From a bacterium (GTDB taxonomy: Bacteria > Desulfobacterota > DSWW01): DNA of 14,305 bases. The notes below the pieces were generated by a model. That model ran no database searches. It saw nothing but the letters and a program-made list of their open reading frames with translations, and was not told where the DNA came from. Each line of letters begins with the position of its first letter. Positions within the stretch are counted from its first letter, which is position 1. Made by a program: the position numbers and the translations under genes. The stretch lies in contig JAUWSZ010000012.1 in NCBI GenBank assembly GCA_030609865.1, positions 1 to 14,305 of the forward strand, read 5' to 3'. Below, in pieces: positions 6,318-12,761 of the stretch.

Positions 6318-7667
6318 ATGGCACAAGAAACGAACGGAGCACTACGAGAGACCGTACACGATATCCACCGATACATAGGAGAGAACCTCTACTTCAGCCG
6401 GCCGGATCTGGAGATCAAGGGAGAGAAGTTCAACTCCGCCCTTCTCTTGACCCTCCTCACGGGCCTTCGTCAGGGGAAGGCATTGATCATCGGAGAGCCC
6501 GGTCTGGGGAAGACCACGTCTGCAGAGTACGTCTGTTCTCTGTTGTACCGTGTTCCCCTCGGCACCATCTGGGGAAGTGAGGTCTCAGGACATCCGGAAC
6601 AGACGGAGGAGAAGATCATTGGCCGACCGGACCTGGGCAGGCTCAACCAGGGAGAAGAGTTTGTCGTATGGTCTCACTTCGTACTTCTCCCCACCAAGAT
6701 CGTGGACGAAATCAATCGACTCCCCGAAACAAAACAGAGCATGATCCTGGATGGCGTGGACCGCGGCAACTGGGAGTACCTGAACGATTCGGTGATCAAC
6801 AGCGAATACTGCCTGTTCGCAACCGCCAACTACCAGGACGGCGGCACGAACACGATCATCGCTCCCTTGATCGATCGGTTCGACGTCATGGTTGAGTCCA
6901 AACACCCCGGACCGAACCTCGCCTTCCACATCGGCATGACAGGCTCGAACGGCTCGTGCCTGCGCAACGAAGAGTTGGAAAGAGGGCTCCATCGTGTCCT
7001 GAACCAGAGGGTTTCGTATGAAGACCGCATGCACCAGGCAGAGGAATTGTGCAATCAATTCGGCGAGGCGCTGGCCCGAGTCCCCGGGGTGAAGACCCTC
7101 TCCCGTTCGGATCGCGAAACCATCCGCTCCCAGATGGATGAGATCCCTTTCGATGTGGACACGAATGCCTTCTTGCGGCTGGTCCTGTCCGAGTTGTCCT
7201 TCTGCTATCACTACGGACAGAGGAGGTTTCACGAGGGGTGCGTCGATGGCTGCCACTTCACTTCCTATCTCTGCCACGCGGTCAGGAACTGCATCTCCAA
7301 TCGATTTCCGAGCAGCGCACGCACGCTTTCGCAGGCCCTGGCCTGGTTCCTGGGCGACGAGCAGGTCGGACTCGAACACCTCAGGGCCATCCTGCCCTTC
7401 ACGCTGGCCCACCGAATCCAGTGGAAGGAAGAGACCCTAGCGCGCAGGGAGAAAGAGTCCCGACAGGATCCGTTGCCTATCTACATGGCCAAAGAGGCTG
7501 TCCGAGAGATGCACCGGCGGTACATCGAGCAGGCGCCTCAGATCAAGAGCGCGCTGGCGGCCGCCTGCCGGATCACCGACGGCGACGCCCTCGAGCCCAC
7601 ACAGGGGGACCATCCGATCTACTGGGAGATCCGAAGAGACCTTGGTGAGGAGGTTTTGGATCGATGA
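6318..7667 (+). CDS. MoxR-family AAA+ ATPase
   Basis: 449 residues from ATG 6318, chosen because CTGGAG lies 5 nt upstream and the 21 codons before it look non-family. AAA+ motifs: Walker A GEPGLGKT (59-66), Walker B TKIVDEINRL (about 126-135) with the MoxR-typical DEINR, sensor 1 ATAN (168-171) and an arginine-finger segment IDRFD (185-189). MoxR ATPases act with VWA proteins as chaperones that assemble or metallate client enzymes (for example NorQ/NorD, CbbQ/CbbO, RavA/ViaA). Here the VWA partner is two genes downstream. Unusual features are a long C-terminal extension (about 200-449) with a cysteine/histidine-rich patch, C296 then C308-x3-C312-x6-C319-x5-C325, possibly a zinc or Fe-S site. 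The stop overlaps the next start as ATGA, so expression is coupled. Cytoplasmic. Confidence 0.9.
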   Translation: MAQETNGALRETVHDIHRYIGENLYFSRPDLEIKGEKFNSALLLTLLTGLRQGKALIIGEPGLGKTTSAEYVCSLLYRVPLGTIWGSEVSGHPEQTEEKIIGRPDLGRLNQGEEFVVWSHFVLLPTKIVDEINRLPETKQSMILDGVDRGNWEYLNDSVINSEYCLFATANYQDGGTNTIIAPLIDRFDVMVESKHPGPNLAFHIGMTGSNGSCLRNEELERGLHRVLNQRVSYEDRMHQAEELCNQFGEALARVPGVKTLSRSDRETIRSQMDEIPFDVDTNAFLRLVLSELSFCYHYGQRRFHEGCVDGCHFTSYLCHAVRNCISNRFPSSARTLSQALAWFLGDEQVGLEHLRAILPFTLAHRIQWKEETLARREKESRQDPLPIYMAKEAVREMHRRYIEQAPQIKSALAAACRITDGDALEPTQGDHPIYWEIRRDLGEEVLDR

Positions 7668-8386
7668 AGAATCCCTTCCAGGATTTCCGGTCGGTTCCAT
7701 ACAGGAAGAAGGAAATTCCCCTCGACCGCATCGTCCGCGCCAAGGAAGAAACCCTGGAGCGGCTCGTGCAGGGATACCTTCAACTCGTGGAGGAGGAAGT
7801 CAGGGACCTCGTCTGGCTCGTGGAAGAGAGCAAGGTGGAGAAGGCCTACAACGCCGCCATCAAAAGGATCGACGGCTCTCAGTACGATTCGGACGACATC
7901 GACGAGTTCTGCGCCCTCCTCGACAGCTCGAACAAGATCCCCTACCTGATCTCAGGGCCTGCCGGGATCTACATCTCCGCCCTCGTCAATCGCGCTCAGG
8001 AGGATCACATCGTCTTGAGTCCGAAGGACTATGAGCGTACCTTCCACTTCCTGGGCTACAAGCTTCCGGAGGGCAAGACCCTCGTGCTCCAAGGAGACGT
8101 GGGAGACTTCACGGGGTCAGGTCTTTTCGGAGGCCGCCTGATCGTGGAAGGATCGGCCGCGAACTGGTGTGGGGCCGGGATGATGAAGGGCGAGATCCGG
8201 GTCACCAACAATGCGGGCCAGAACACGGGCGAGTGGATGCGTGGCGGGGAAATCCATGTGGACGGCACCATTCAGAGCGTTGGGACCAAGTTTTACGGGA
8301 ACACGGGCTATCGGGTGCTTTTCGGGGGCAAGATCTATCAGAAGGGGAAGCTTCTCGTTCCCCGCGCCCTCATGAAGGAAGGATAA
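7664..8386 (+). CDS. Stand-alone GXGXG beta-helix protein (glutamate synthase/FwdC C-terminal-like)
   Basis: 240 residues. Residues 1-90 are mostly helical and charged (EETLERLVQGYLQLVEEEVR; DDIDEFCALLDSS). Residues 137-228 are a glycine-rich repeat domain: VLQGDVGDFTGSGLFGGRLI, GAGMMKGEIRVTNNAGQNTG and EWMRGGEIHVDG, ending in LFGGKIYQKG. This G-x-x-x-G...GG.I.V ladder is the GXGXG right-handed beta-helix found as the C-terminal domain of glutamate synthase large subunit and of FwdC/FmdC. In those it is structural and helps bind partner domains or tunnels. Here it is fused to no amidotransferase, FMN or molybdopterin domain. It overlaps the ATPase by 4 nt and sits 9 nt before the VWA gene, so it is very likely part of the same complex, as client or scaffold. 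The exact role is unknown. Confidence 0.8.
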   Translation: MKNPFQDFRSVPYRKKEIPLDRIVRAKEETLERLVQGYLQLVEEEVRDLVWLVEESKVEKAYNAAIKRIDGSQYDSDDIDEFCALLDSSNKIPYLISGPAGIYISALVNRAQEDHIVLSPKDYERTFHFLGYKLPEGKTLVLQGDVGDFTGSGLFGGRLIVEGSAANWCGAGMMKGEIRVTNNAGQNTGEWMRGGEIHVDGTIQSVGTKFYGNTGYRVLFGGKIYQKGKLLVPRALMKEG

Positions 8387-8395
8387 GGGGCAGCT

Positions 8396-9946
8396 GTGAC
8401 AAGAGAATGGGATGCTCTCCTCCGAGAGGTCTGGGCCAAGGTGCGCGAAGCACACCTTTTTCCCGAGCTGCCCCAACCCGAATGGAGCGACGGGCAGGAG
8501 CGAGTGGCCCTGGAGATCAACAACAAAAAGATCTCCTTGTCCAGACCGTTCGTGGAGAAGATGTCCGAGAATATCGAAGAGGCCGAGGTCATCGAAGGCC
8601 TGCTCGATCATGCCGTCTCCCACCACCTGTCCTGCCCCTGGGATTTTCCGACCCACATGAAACTCTATGCGGAAGCCAAGAAGACCCTCAAGGAGCCCAG
8701 GCTGGCACAACTCGCCACCGATTACTTCATGGACGTCGTGGCCGACACGTATGCCATGCGTCAAAAGGAAACCCCCCTGCCCAAGCTCTACCAACACCTC
8801 CGGAGAGACGAAGTCGACGAGGCGATCCACGCCCTGTACCAGCGCATCTGGGGCGTCGACCTGGGAATCGAGGGGCACGAGACCGTTTCCCGCAGGTTGT
8901 CCCGCATTCCCTACCTCGACCGTAAGCGATGGACCGACAGCATTCGACGGTTCAGCAAGGTCCTCCACGCTCTTCTGGTGAAGGAGGAAGACCAGGAGGG
9001 ATCGAACGACGACACCCCGATGGGCAATCACGACCTGCAGCAATACTCGGCACAGGAGGTCGAAAACGGGCTGAAAGACCTGGCCCGGGACGCCGCTTCG
9101 CCGGCGGAGTTCAAGGAAATCGTCGAGGACTTCGAGGAGGAAATCCTGGAGGCAACCGAACCGAACGAAGAGGGAATGGGTCTCGGTCCGGGTCGATCGC
9201 TCGACGCCGACGTTCTCTACTACATGAAACTCGCAGAGAACTATGCACTCCCTGTTTGTACCGTACCCACCAAGAAGAGCGGGTCTCTCTACCCACACCA
9301 CCACGCTCCCTGGGAAGTCGGGATGCCCTATCACGACATCGATCCCTGGACGAGCTTCGGCAAGATCATGCCGGGCATCACCCAGGTCTGGAAGCGAAGA
9401 GAGGGGGACATCTTTGGCGAAGAGGAAGATGTCCCGGACTGTCTGATCCTGATCGACTCCTCGGGGAGCATGCCCAACCCGAAGCGCCACCTGTCATACG
9501 CGGTGCTGGGAGCGGCATGCGCGGCCGAGGCCTATCTGCGCAGGGACGCCCAGGTGGCAGTCTACAACTTCAGCGATGCCCATGTCGGTGGACGCCGAAA
9601 CCTTGCCTACACGGATCGTCGCTTCGACATATACCGCAGCTTGTGTCACTACTTCGGGGGCGGAACGAGGCTGCAAATTGAGGATATCGAGGCCCTTCAA
9701 ACGGATGACGTACCGGACATCTTCCTGATTACCGACATGCAAATCACGAATCTCGCCTCACTGATCCAACTTCTCAACGAGAGGGAGAACCGCGTCACAG
9801 CCGTCCATATCGGAGACAACGATTCGGTCCGGAACTTTCGTCGATCCATGGCCCCCAGGAAGAACGTCAGCATCTTTGCCGTAGAAGACAAACAGAGCAT
9901 TCCCGCGATCGTCCTTGGCAAGGTCAAGGAATATCTCTATTCCTGA
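8396..9946 (+). CDS. VWA-domain protein with N-terminal degenerate zincin-like region (MoxR partner)
   Basis: 516 residues. The GTG start is supported by AAGGGG 5 nt upstream. The C-terminal third is a von Willebrand factor A domain with a complete MIDAS: DSSGS (D354, S356, S358), GGGT (T424) and ITD (D447). The N-terminal region carries DHAVSHH (71-77) followed by CPWD and, 30 residues on, TDYFMDVVADTY. The spacing resembles an HExxH metallopeptidase-type helix plus a downstream acidic helix, but the glutamate is alanine, so peptidase activity is unlikely. The middle (about 195-260) is acidic and probably disordered. The protein is soluble, with no membrane helix. MoxR/VWA pairs normally cooperate in Mg2+-dependent assembly of metalloenzymes; the third partner here is the GXGXG protein. 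The thioesterase follows after 28 nt. Confidence 0.9.
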   Translation: MTREWDALLREVWAKVREAHLFPELPQPEWSDGQERVALEINNKKISLSRPFVEKMSENIEEAEVIEGLLDHAVSHHLSCPWDFPTHMKLYAEAKKTLKEPRLAQLATDYFMDVVADTYAMRQKETPLPKLYQHLRRDEVDEAIHALYQRIWGVDLGIEGHETVSRRLSRIPYLDRKRWTDSIRRFSKVLHALLVKEEDQEGSNDDTPMGNHDLQQYSAQEVENGLKDLARDAASPAEFKEIVEDFEEEILEATEPNEEGMGLGPGRSLDADVLYYMKLAENYALPVCTVPTKKSGSLYPHHHAPWEVGMPYHDIDPWTSFGKIMPGITQVWKRREGDIFGEEEDVPDCLILIDSSGSMPNPKRHLSYAVLGAACAAEAYLRRDAQVAVYNFSDAHVGGRRNLAYTDRRFDIYRSLCHYFGGGTRLQIEDIEALQTDDVPDIFLITDMQITNLASLIQLLNERENRVTAVHIGDNDSVRNFRRSMAPRKNVSIFAVEDKQSIPAIVLGKVKEYLYS

Positions 9947-9974
9947 CGCCCTCCCAACCTACGAGGCACAACCG

Positions 9975-10403
9975 ATGAACAAACCAGAATCCCTCTCAGG
10001 AGAAATGGATCTACAGAGACTTCTGACCGCTGTCCAGCAGAGCGATTTCTATCAGCTCTTGGGAATGGAGATCGTGGAGGTGAAGCCCGGTTACAGCAAG
10101 CTCCGCGTCCTGTTTCGGAAAGCCCTCACGCACGCCGGAGGCGTCGGCCATGGCGGCGTGATGGCGAGCATCGCCGACTCGTGCATCGCCTGTGCCCTCT
10201 TCGGCATGATGGAGAACCCTGCGGAACTCGGGATCTCCACGATCGAGATGAAACTCAATTACTTGCGTCCCTTCAAGGAAGGGGAGATGATCGCAGAGGG
10301 GAGGATCATCCAGAAGGGAAGTTCCATCGCGGTGGGAGAGATGGACGTGCATGACGGCAAAGGCGTTATCTACGGCAAAGGCATCGCCACCTACAAGCTG
10401 TGA
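9975..10403 (+). CDS. PaaI-family hotdog thioesterase
   Basis: 142 residues from ATG 9975 (GAGG about 10 nt upstream); an in-frame start at 9915 would overlap the VWA gene and add non-family sequence. The hotdog-fold signature is clear: HGGVMASIAD (59-68), with the central helix and conserved HGG and D68, then MKLNYLRPFKEGEM (92-105), equivalent to the strand-turn of PaaI/YbgC-like proteins. Such enzymes hydrolyse acyl-CoA or aryl-CoA thioesters, and the active residue is commonly the Asp or Glu of that helix. It is the last gene of the plus-strand run with the phosphotransferase and the ATPase-GXGXG-VWA unit, which hints at acyl-CoA metabolism. The link to the ATPase unit could be positional only. 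Confidence 0.88.
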   Translation: MNKPESLSGEMDLQRLLTAVQQSDFYQLLGMEIVEVKPGYSKLRVLFRKALTHAGGVGHGGVMASIADSCIACALFGMMENPAELGISTIEMKLNYLRPFKEGEMIAEGRIIQKGSSIAVGEMDVHDGKGVIYGKGIATYKL

Positions 10404-10418
10404 TTGAAAAGGCTAAAC

Positions 10419-10435
10419 CACCGGCTCTGCCGGTG
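10419..10435 (+). terminator. GC-rich hairpin after the thioesterase gene
   Basis: CACCGGC-TCT-GCCGGTG is a perfect 7-bp stem with a 3-nt loop, starting 16 nt after the thioesterase stop. No T-tract follows, so it is not a canonical intrinsic terminator. It may stabilise the 3' end or be part of the local repeat cluster. Confidence 0.4.
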
Positions 10436-10472
10436 AGAATTCACAAGGCTCTGCCGTTTCCGACGGGAATTC
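10423..10472. repeat. Imperfect direct repeat in the spacer before the glutaminyl cyclase gene
   Basis: GGCTCTGCCG followed by GAATTC occurs twice (10423-10442 and 10447-10472), with a different length between the two words in each copy. It is followed by two copies of GTGCCCGTGCCC (10473-10484 and 10498-10509) around a GGCC-TTT-GGCC hairpin. The spacer 10404-10579 holds no gene and appears to be repeat-derived. Confidence 0.5.
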
Positions 10473-10497
10473 GTGCCCGTGCCCAGGCCTTTGGCCG

Positions 10498-10614
10498 GTG
10501 CCCGTGCCCGATTTAGTAACGCAAAGGAAGCTGAAGAGCATGTAATCAACCAGGAATTTGAGCCGATAGGACCATTCGCATGCCACTCAGCATCCTTGTT
10601 CCGGGCACGGGCAC
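10498..10614. repeat. 13-bp inverted repeat bracketing the glutaminyl cyclase start
   Basis: GTGCCCGTGCCCG at 10498-10510 is exactly complementary to CGGGCACGGGCAC at 10602-10614. The arms flank the RBS and the upstream start codon (10580). The right arm lies in the coding frame and encodes VPGTGT, a stretch that looks foreign to the protein. The two arms could pair in the mRNA and hide the start. Confidence 0.6.
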
Positions 10615-11386
10615 GATGTCCATTCGGCCCCTTCTAGGGACCCTCCTTTCCATCCTCAGCCCCCTCTCTCTGTTGCTTCTCTGCACCTGCAACCCGATCG
10701 AAACACTCACCGTTGAGGTTCTTTCGGTCCGGCCCCATGACCCTGCCGCCTACACACAGGGCCTTCTCCTCCACGAACAGATGCTGTACGAGAGCACGGG
10801 GAGATACAGAGAGTCGAGCCTGCGACGTGTGGACCCCCATACCGGCCAAGTCCTCCAACAGGTCGACCTTCCGCCGGACATCTTTGGCGAGGGACTCGCT
10901 CGCCACGACAACCGCCTGGTCCAGCTCACCTACCGGAAACAGTTCGCCTTGGTGTACGAGATCGAGGCGTTCGGGACGCTTGGGCGGCTCTCCTATCAGG
11001 GGCAGGGTTGGGGCCTCTGCCATGACGGTGATCACTTCATCATGAGCAACGGAAGCGCCACGCTGACGATTCGGGACCCGGCCACATTCGAGGTGACGGA
11101 TCAGATATACGTCACGAGAGACGGAAGCCCTGTAATGAATCTCAACGAACTCGAGTGCGTCGGAAACGAAGTCTACGCGAATATCTATCGCTCGGACAGG
11201 ATCGTCAGAATCGCAAAGGACACCGGGAAGGTCATGGCCGATATCGACGCCTCGGGGCTTCTCTCGCTCGCCGAACGGCTCAGCGCCGACGTGCTCAACG
11301 GGATCGCATATGACCCGGAGAACGAGACTTTCCTGATCACGGGGAAACTCTGGCCGAAGCTGTTCGAAGTCAGGTTCGTCCCCTAG
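10580..11386 (+). CDS. Glutaminyl-peptide cyclotransferase (bacterial beta-propeller type)
   Basis: 268 residues from ATG 10580. Family landmarks of PF05096 glutamine cyclotransferases: HDPAAYTQGLLL near the N-terminus, LYESTGRYRESSLRRVD, DIFGEGLARHD, LTYRKQFALVYE, GWGLCHDGDHFIMSNGSATL, NELECVGNEVYANIYRSDRI and VLNGIAYDPENETFLITGK. These belong to the five-bladed propeller enzyme that cyclises N-terminal glutamine to pyroglutamate. A hydrophobic segment (about 18-33, SILSPLSLLLLC) acts as a signal peptide; the CTC that follows is a poor lipobox, so periplasmic export is likely and lipidation uncertain. TAGGA 8 nt upstream supports the start; a downstream ATG at 10616 would keep the signal and remove the repeat-encoded VPGTGT, but lacks a good SD. 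It follows a 176-nt repeat spacer and is probably its own transcription unit. Confidence 0.9.
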   Translation: MPLSILVPGTGTMSIRPLLGTLLSILSPLSLLLLCTCNPIETLTVEVLSVRPHDPAAYTQGLLLHEQMLYESTGRYRESSLRRVDPHTGQVLQQVDLPPDIFGEGLARHDNRLVQLTYRKQFALVYEIEAFGTLGRLSYQGQGWGLCHDGDHFIMSNGSATLTIRDPATFEVTDQIYVTRDGSPVMNLNELECVGNEVYANIYRSDRIVRIAKDTGKVMADIDASGLLSLAERLSADVLNGIAYDPENETFLITGKLWPKLFEVRFVP

Positions 11387-11387
11387 C

Positions 11388-11407
11388 AGCCCGTTGAAAA
11401 AGTGGCT
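11388..11407. repeat. Partial copy of the MITE-like terminal repeat
   Basis: AGCCCGTTGAAAAAGTGGCT lies 1 nt after the glutaminyl cyclase stop and shares GTTGAAAAAGT with the ends of the element at 11411-11536. It is probably a degenerate end of a second copy. Its AGCC/GGCT ends are also complementary. Confidence 0.45.
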
Positions 11408-11410
11408 ATT

Positions 11411-11536
11411 GGAGGCTGTTCAAAAAGTTCCAGATGCAAGGCAGGAAAAATCCCGAGGAATGAGGCGTACTTACTGTACGTTGAATGACGAGGGATGAAG
11501 CCGAACGCCGCAGATGGTACTTTTTCAACAGCCTCC
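11411..11536. mobile_element. MITE-like 126-bp inverted-repeat element
   Basis: The terminal inverted repeats are about 22 bp. The left begins GGAGGCTGTTCAAAAAGTTC and the right, read backwards, begins GGAGGCTGTTGAAAAAGTAC, with two mismatches over the repeat. The interior has a small palindrome CGTAC-TTACT-GTACG (11466-11480) and no ORF. I associate very similar GTTGAAAAAGT repeats with intergenic elements in Desulfobacterota genomes, but I cannot check the count here. It sits directly after the glutaminyl cyclase gene and could fold into a long hairpin ending in a T-run (CTTTTTC), so it may also act as a terminator. No target-site duplication is obvious. Confidence 0.7.
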
Positions 11537-11588
11537 TAGCAGGCCGAGAGCAAGAAGCGGCTCATCTCTTCCTTAACCAAGAACGGCT

Positions 11589-11601
11589 ATCCTAATAGGA
11601 T
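11589..11601. repeat. Short palindrome upstream of the UbiA-family gene
   Basis: ATCCTA-A-TAGGAT forms perfect 6-bp arms around one central base. It lies about 36 nt upstream of the candidate -35 box at 11637, a position compatible with an operator. No regulator is adjacent. Confidence 0.3.
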
Positions 11602-11603
11602 CG

Positions 11604-11636
11604 GGTTTGTTCAACTCGGTAGCTTTCAAACAAACC
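11604..11636. repeat. Inverted repeat upstream of the UbiA-family gene
   Basis: GGTTTGTT and AACAAACC (8-bp perfect arms) are separated by 17 nt, immediately before the candidate promoter at 11637-11666. It may be an operator or a weak terminator-like hairpin. Confidence 0.35.
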
Positions 11637-11666
11637 TTGTACATTCCCGCAATTTGGAGTTATGAT
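11637..11666 (+). promoter_or_regulatory. Candidate promoter for the UbiA-family gene
   Basis: TTGTAC (11637-11642), 18 nt, then TATGAT (11661-11666; 5 of 6 match to TATAAT). The -35 is weak. It would give about 170 nt of leader to the preferred GTG start at 11844. The stretch 11537-11843 otherwise holds only the two palindromes and an apparently non-conserved in-frame extension. Confidence 0.35.
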
Positions 11667-11843
11667 TGCCCATAGGTTGTCGTGATCCATTCCCTTCTTG
11701 CTCCGCCGTCCTGCTCCACCTCAACCGACAAGAATCATCCCAAGCAAGACGGCAGGGATACCCGTTCGTGGACCGGCAGCCTGAAGGACGAGAGGCTCGC
11801 GAAGGCTCCCATCTGGAGCCTGTCTAGCGGAAAGGACGGAACC

Positions 11844-12677
11844 GTGGGCAAGCTCTTCTTGCTGATCCGAACGAGTCGACCACCGTTATGGATCCTGGGG
11901 CCCTTCGTATTCTTTGCCTTTCTCCCAATTCATGCAGAACGCTTTGCTCCGTTACCGGTTCTTCAGCTCATCCTCCTCTCTTTTCCCTTCTGTATTTTGC
12001 TTTACGGGATCAACGATGCCTACGATTACGAGTCGGATCAGATCAATCCGAGAAGGAAGAGGCAATCTCTACGGCCTCTGGAGCCCAAGGAGCGCAAGTT
12101 TGTTAAACAGGCATCCGCGATCGCCTTCCTGCTCTTGGTTATGAGCTCCGTCATAACGCTCAACCCAACAAATATGCTTGGCATGTTCCTTTTGCTGTTC
12201 TTTTCCTACTTCTACTCTGCTCCTCCGATACGATTCAAGGAATGGCCTCCTTTTGATTCTGTGGTGAATGGGATCATCTATCTACTCGGGCCGGCGCTAT
12301 TGGCATTGAGTTACGGGGCCAACATCCTTGAAGTACCGGGTTATGTCTATCTCTTGGCGCTGAGCGTTATGGGAATTCATTCTTTCAGCACGGTCATGGA
12401 CTATACGCCCGACAAGCAGGCGGGCTACCGCACCTTTGCCGTCGTCTTTGGGAAAAGGACCGCCGCATTCGCCGCGCTGATTGCTTTCGTCGTACCGAGA
12501 CTCTTCGGGGATTTGGGCCTTTACGGGAACGCTTATCTCGTGTTTTGGAGTATTTTGGCGCTCCTCCTCTTAATCTACCCATCGGAGGGTCTGGCCAAGG
12601 TCCTGTTCTACTCCATTTTCCTGAGCTTTGCCCTGGGCTTTGTGATCATCGGGCATCTGTACAATTGGGTTTACTAA
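11844..12677 (+). CDS. UbiA-family prenyltransferase
   Basis: 277 residues from GTG 11844, chosen because AAAGGACGG lies about 7 nt upstream and the next residues (GKLFLLIRTSRPPLW) are the usual UbiA N-terminus. The frame is open back to GTG 11682, but those 54 residues are hydrophilic and unlike the family. The protein has about eight to nine helices and both aspartate-rich motifs: NDAYDYESD (N57, D58, D61, D65) and DYTPDKQAG (D186, D190), which bind Mg2+-diphosphate of the isoprenoid donor. YSAPPIRFKE (124-133) is also typical. Members attach a prenyl chain to aromatic or lipid acceptors (menaquinone, heme O, ether lipids, carotenoids); the acceptor is not clear, though the sequence resembles the group containing carotenoid and archaeal-lipid enzymes. 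Codons are more AT-ending than the neighbours, suggesting transfer. Confidence 0.88.
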   Translation: MGKLFLLIRTSRPPLWILGPFVFFAFLPIHAERFAPLPVLQLILLSFPFCILLYGINDAYDYESDQINPRRKRQSLRPLEPKERKFVKQASAIAFLLLVMSSVITLNPTNMLGMFLLLFFSYFYSAPPIRFKEWPPFDSVVNGIIYLLGPALLALSYGANILEVPGYVYLLALSVMGIHSFSTVMDYTPDKQAGYRTFAVVFGKRTAAFAALIAFVVPRLFGDLGLYGNAYLVFWSILALLLLIYPSEGLAKVLFYSIFLSFALGFVIIGHLYNWVY

Positions 12678-12761
12678 AGACAATCCATTTAAAAGAGAGA
12701 ATCCCTGCCAAACTGGATCGAAGAAATATCGGAAAGCAGGTTCAGGAAGGAGAGGATCTCA

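Noticed and set aside
8117..9490. 457-codon minus-strand open frame
   Set aside because: It mirrors the VWA and GXGXG genes, which have clear motifs; the antisense translation has none.
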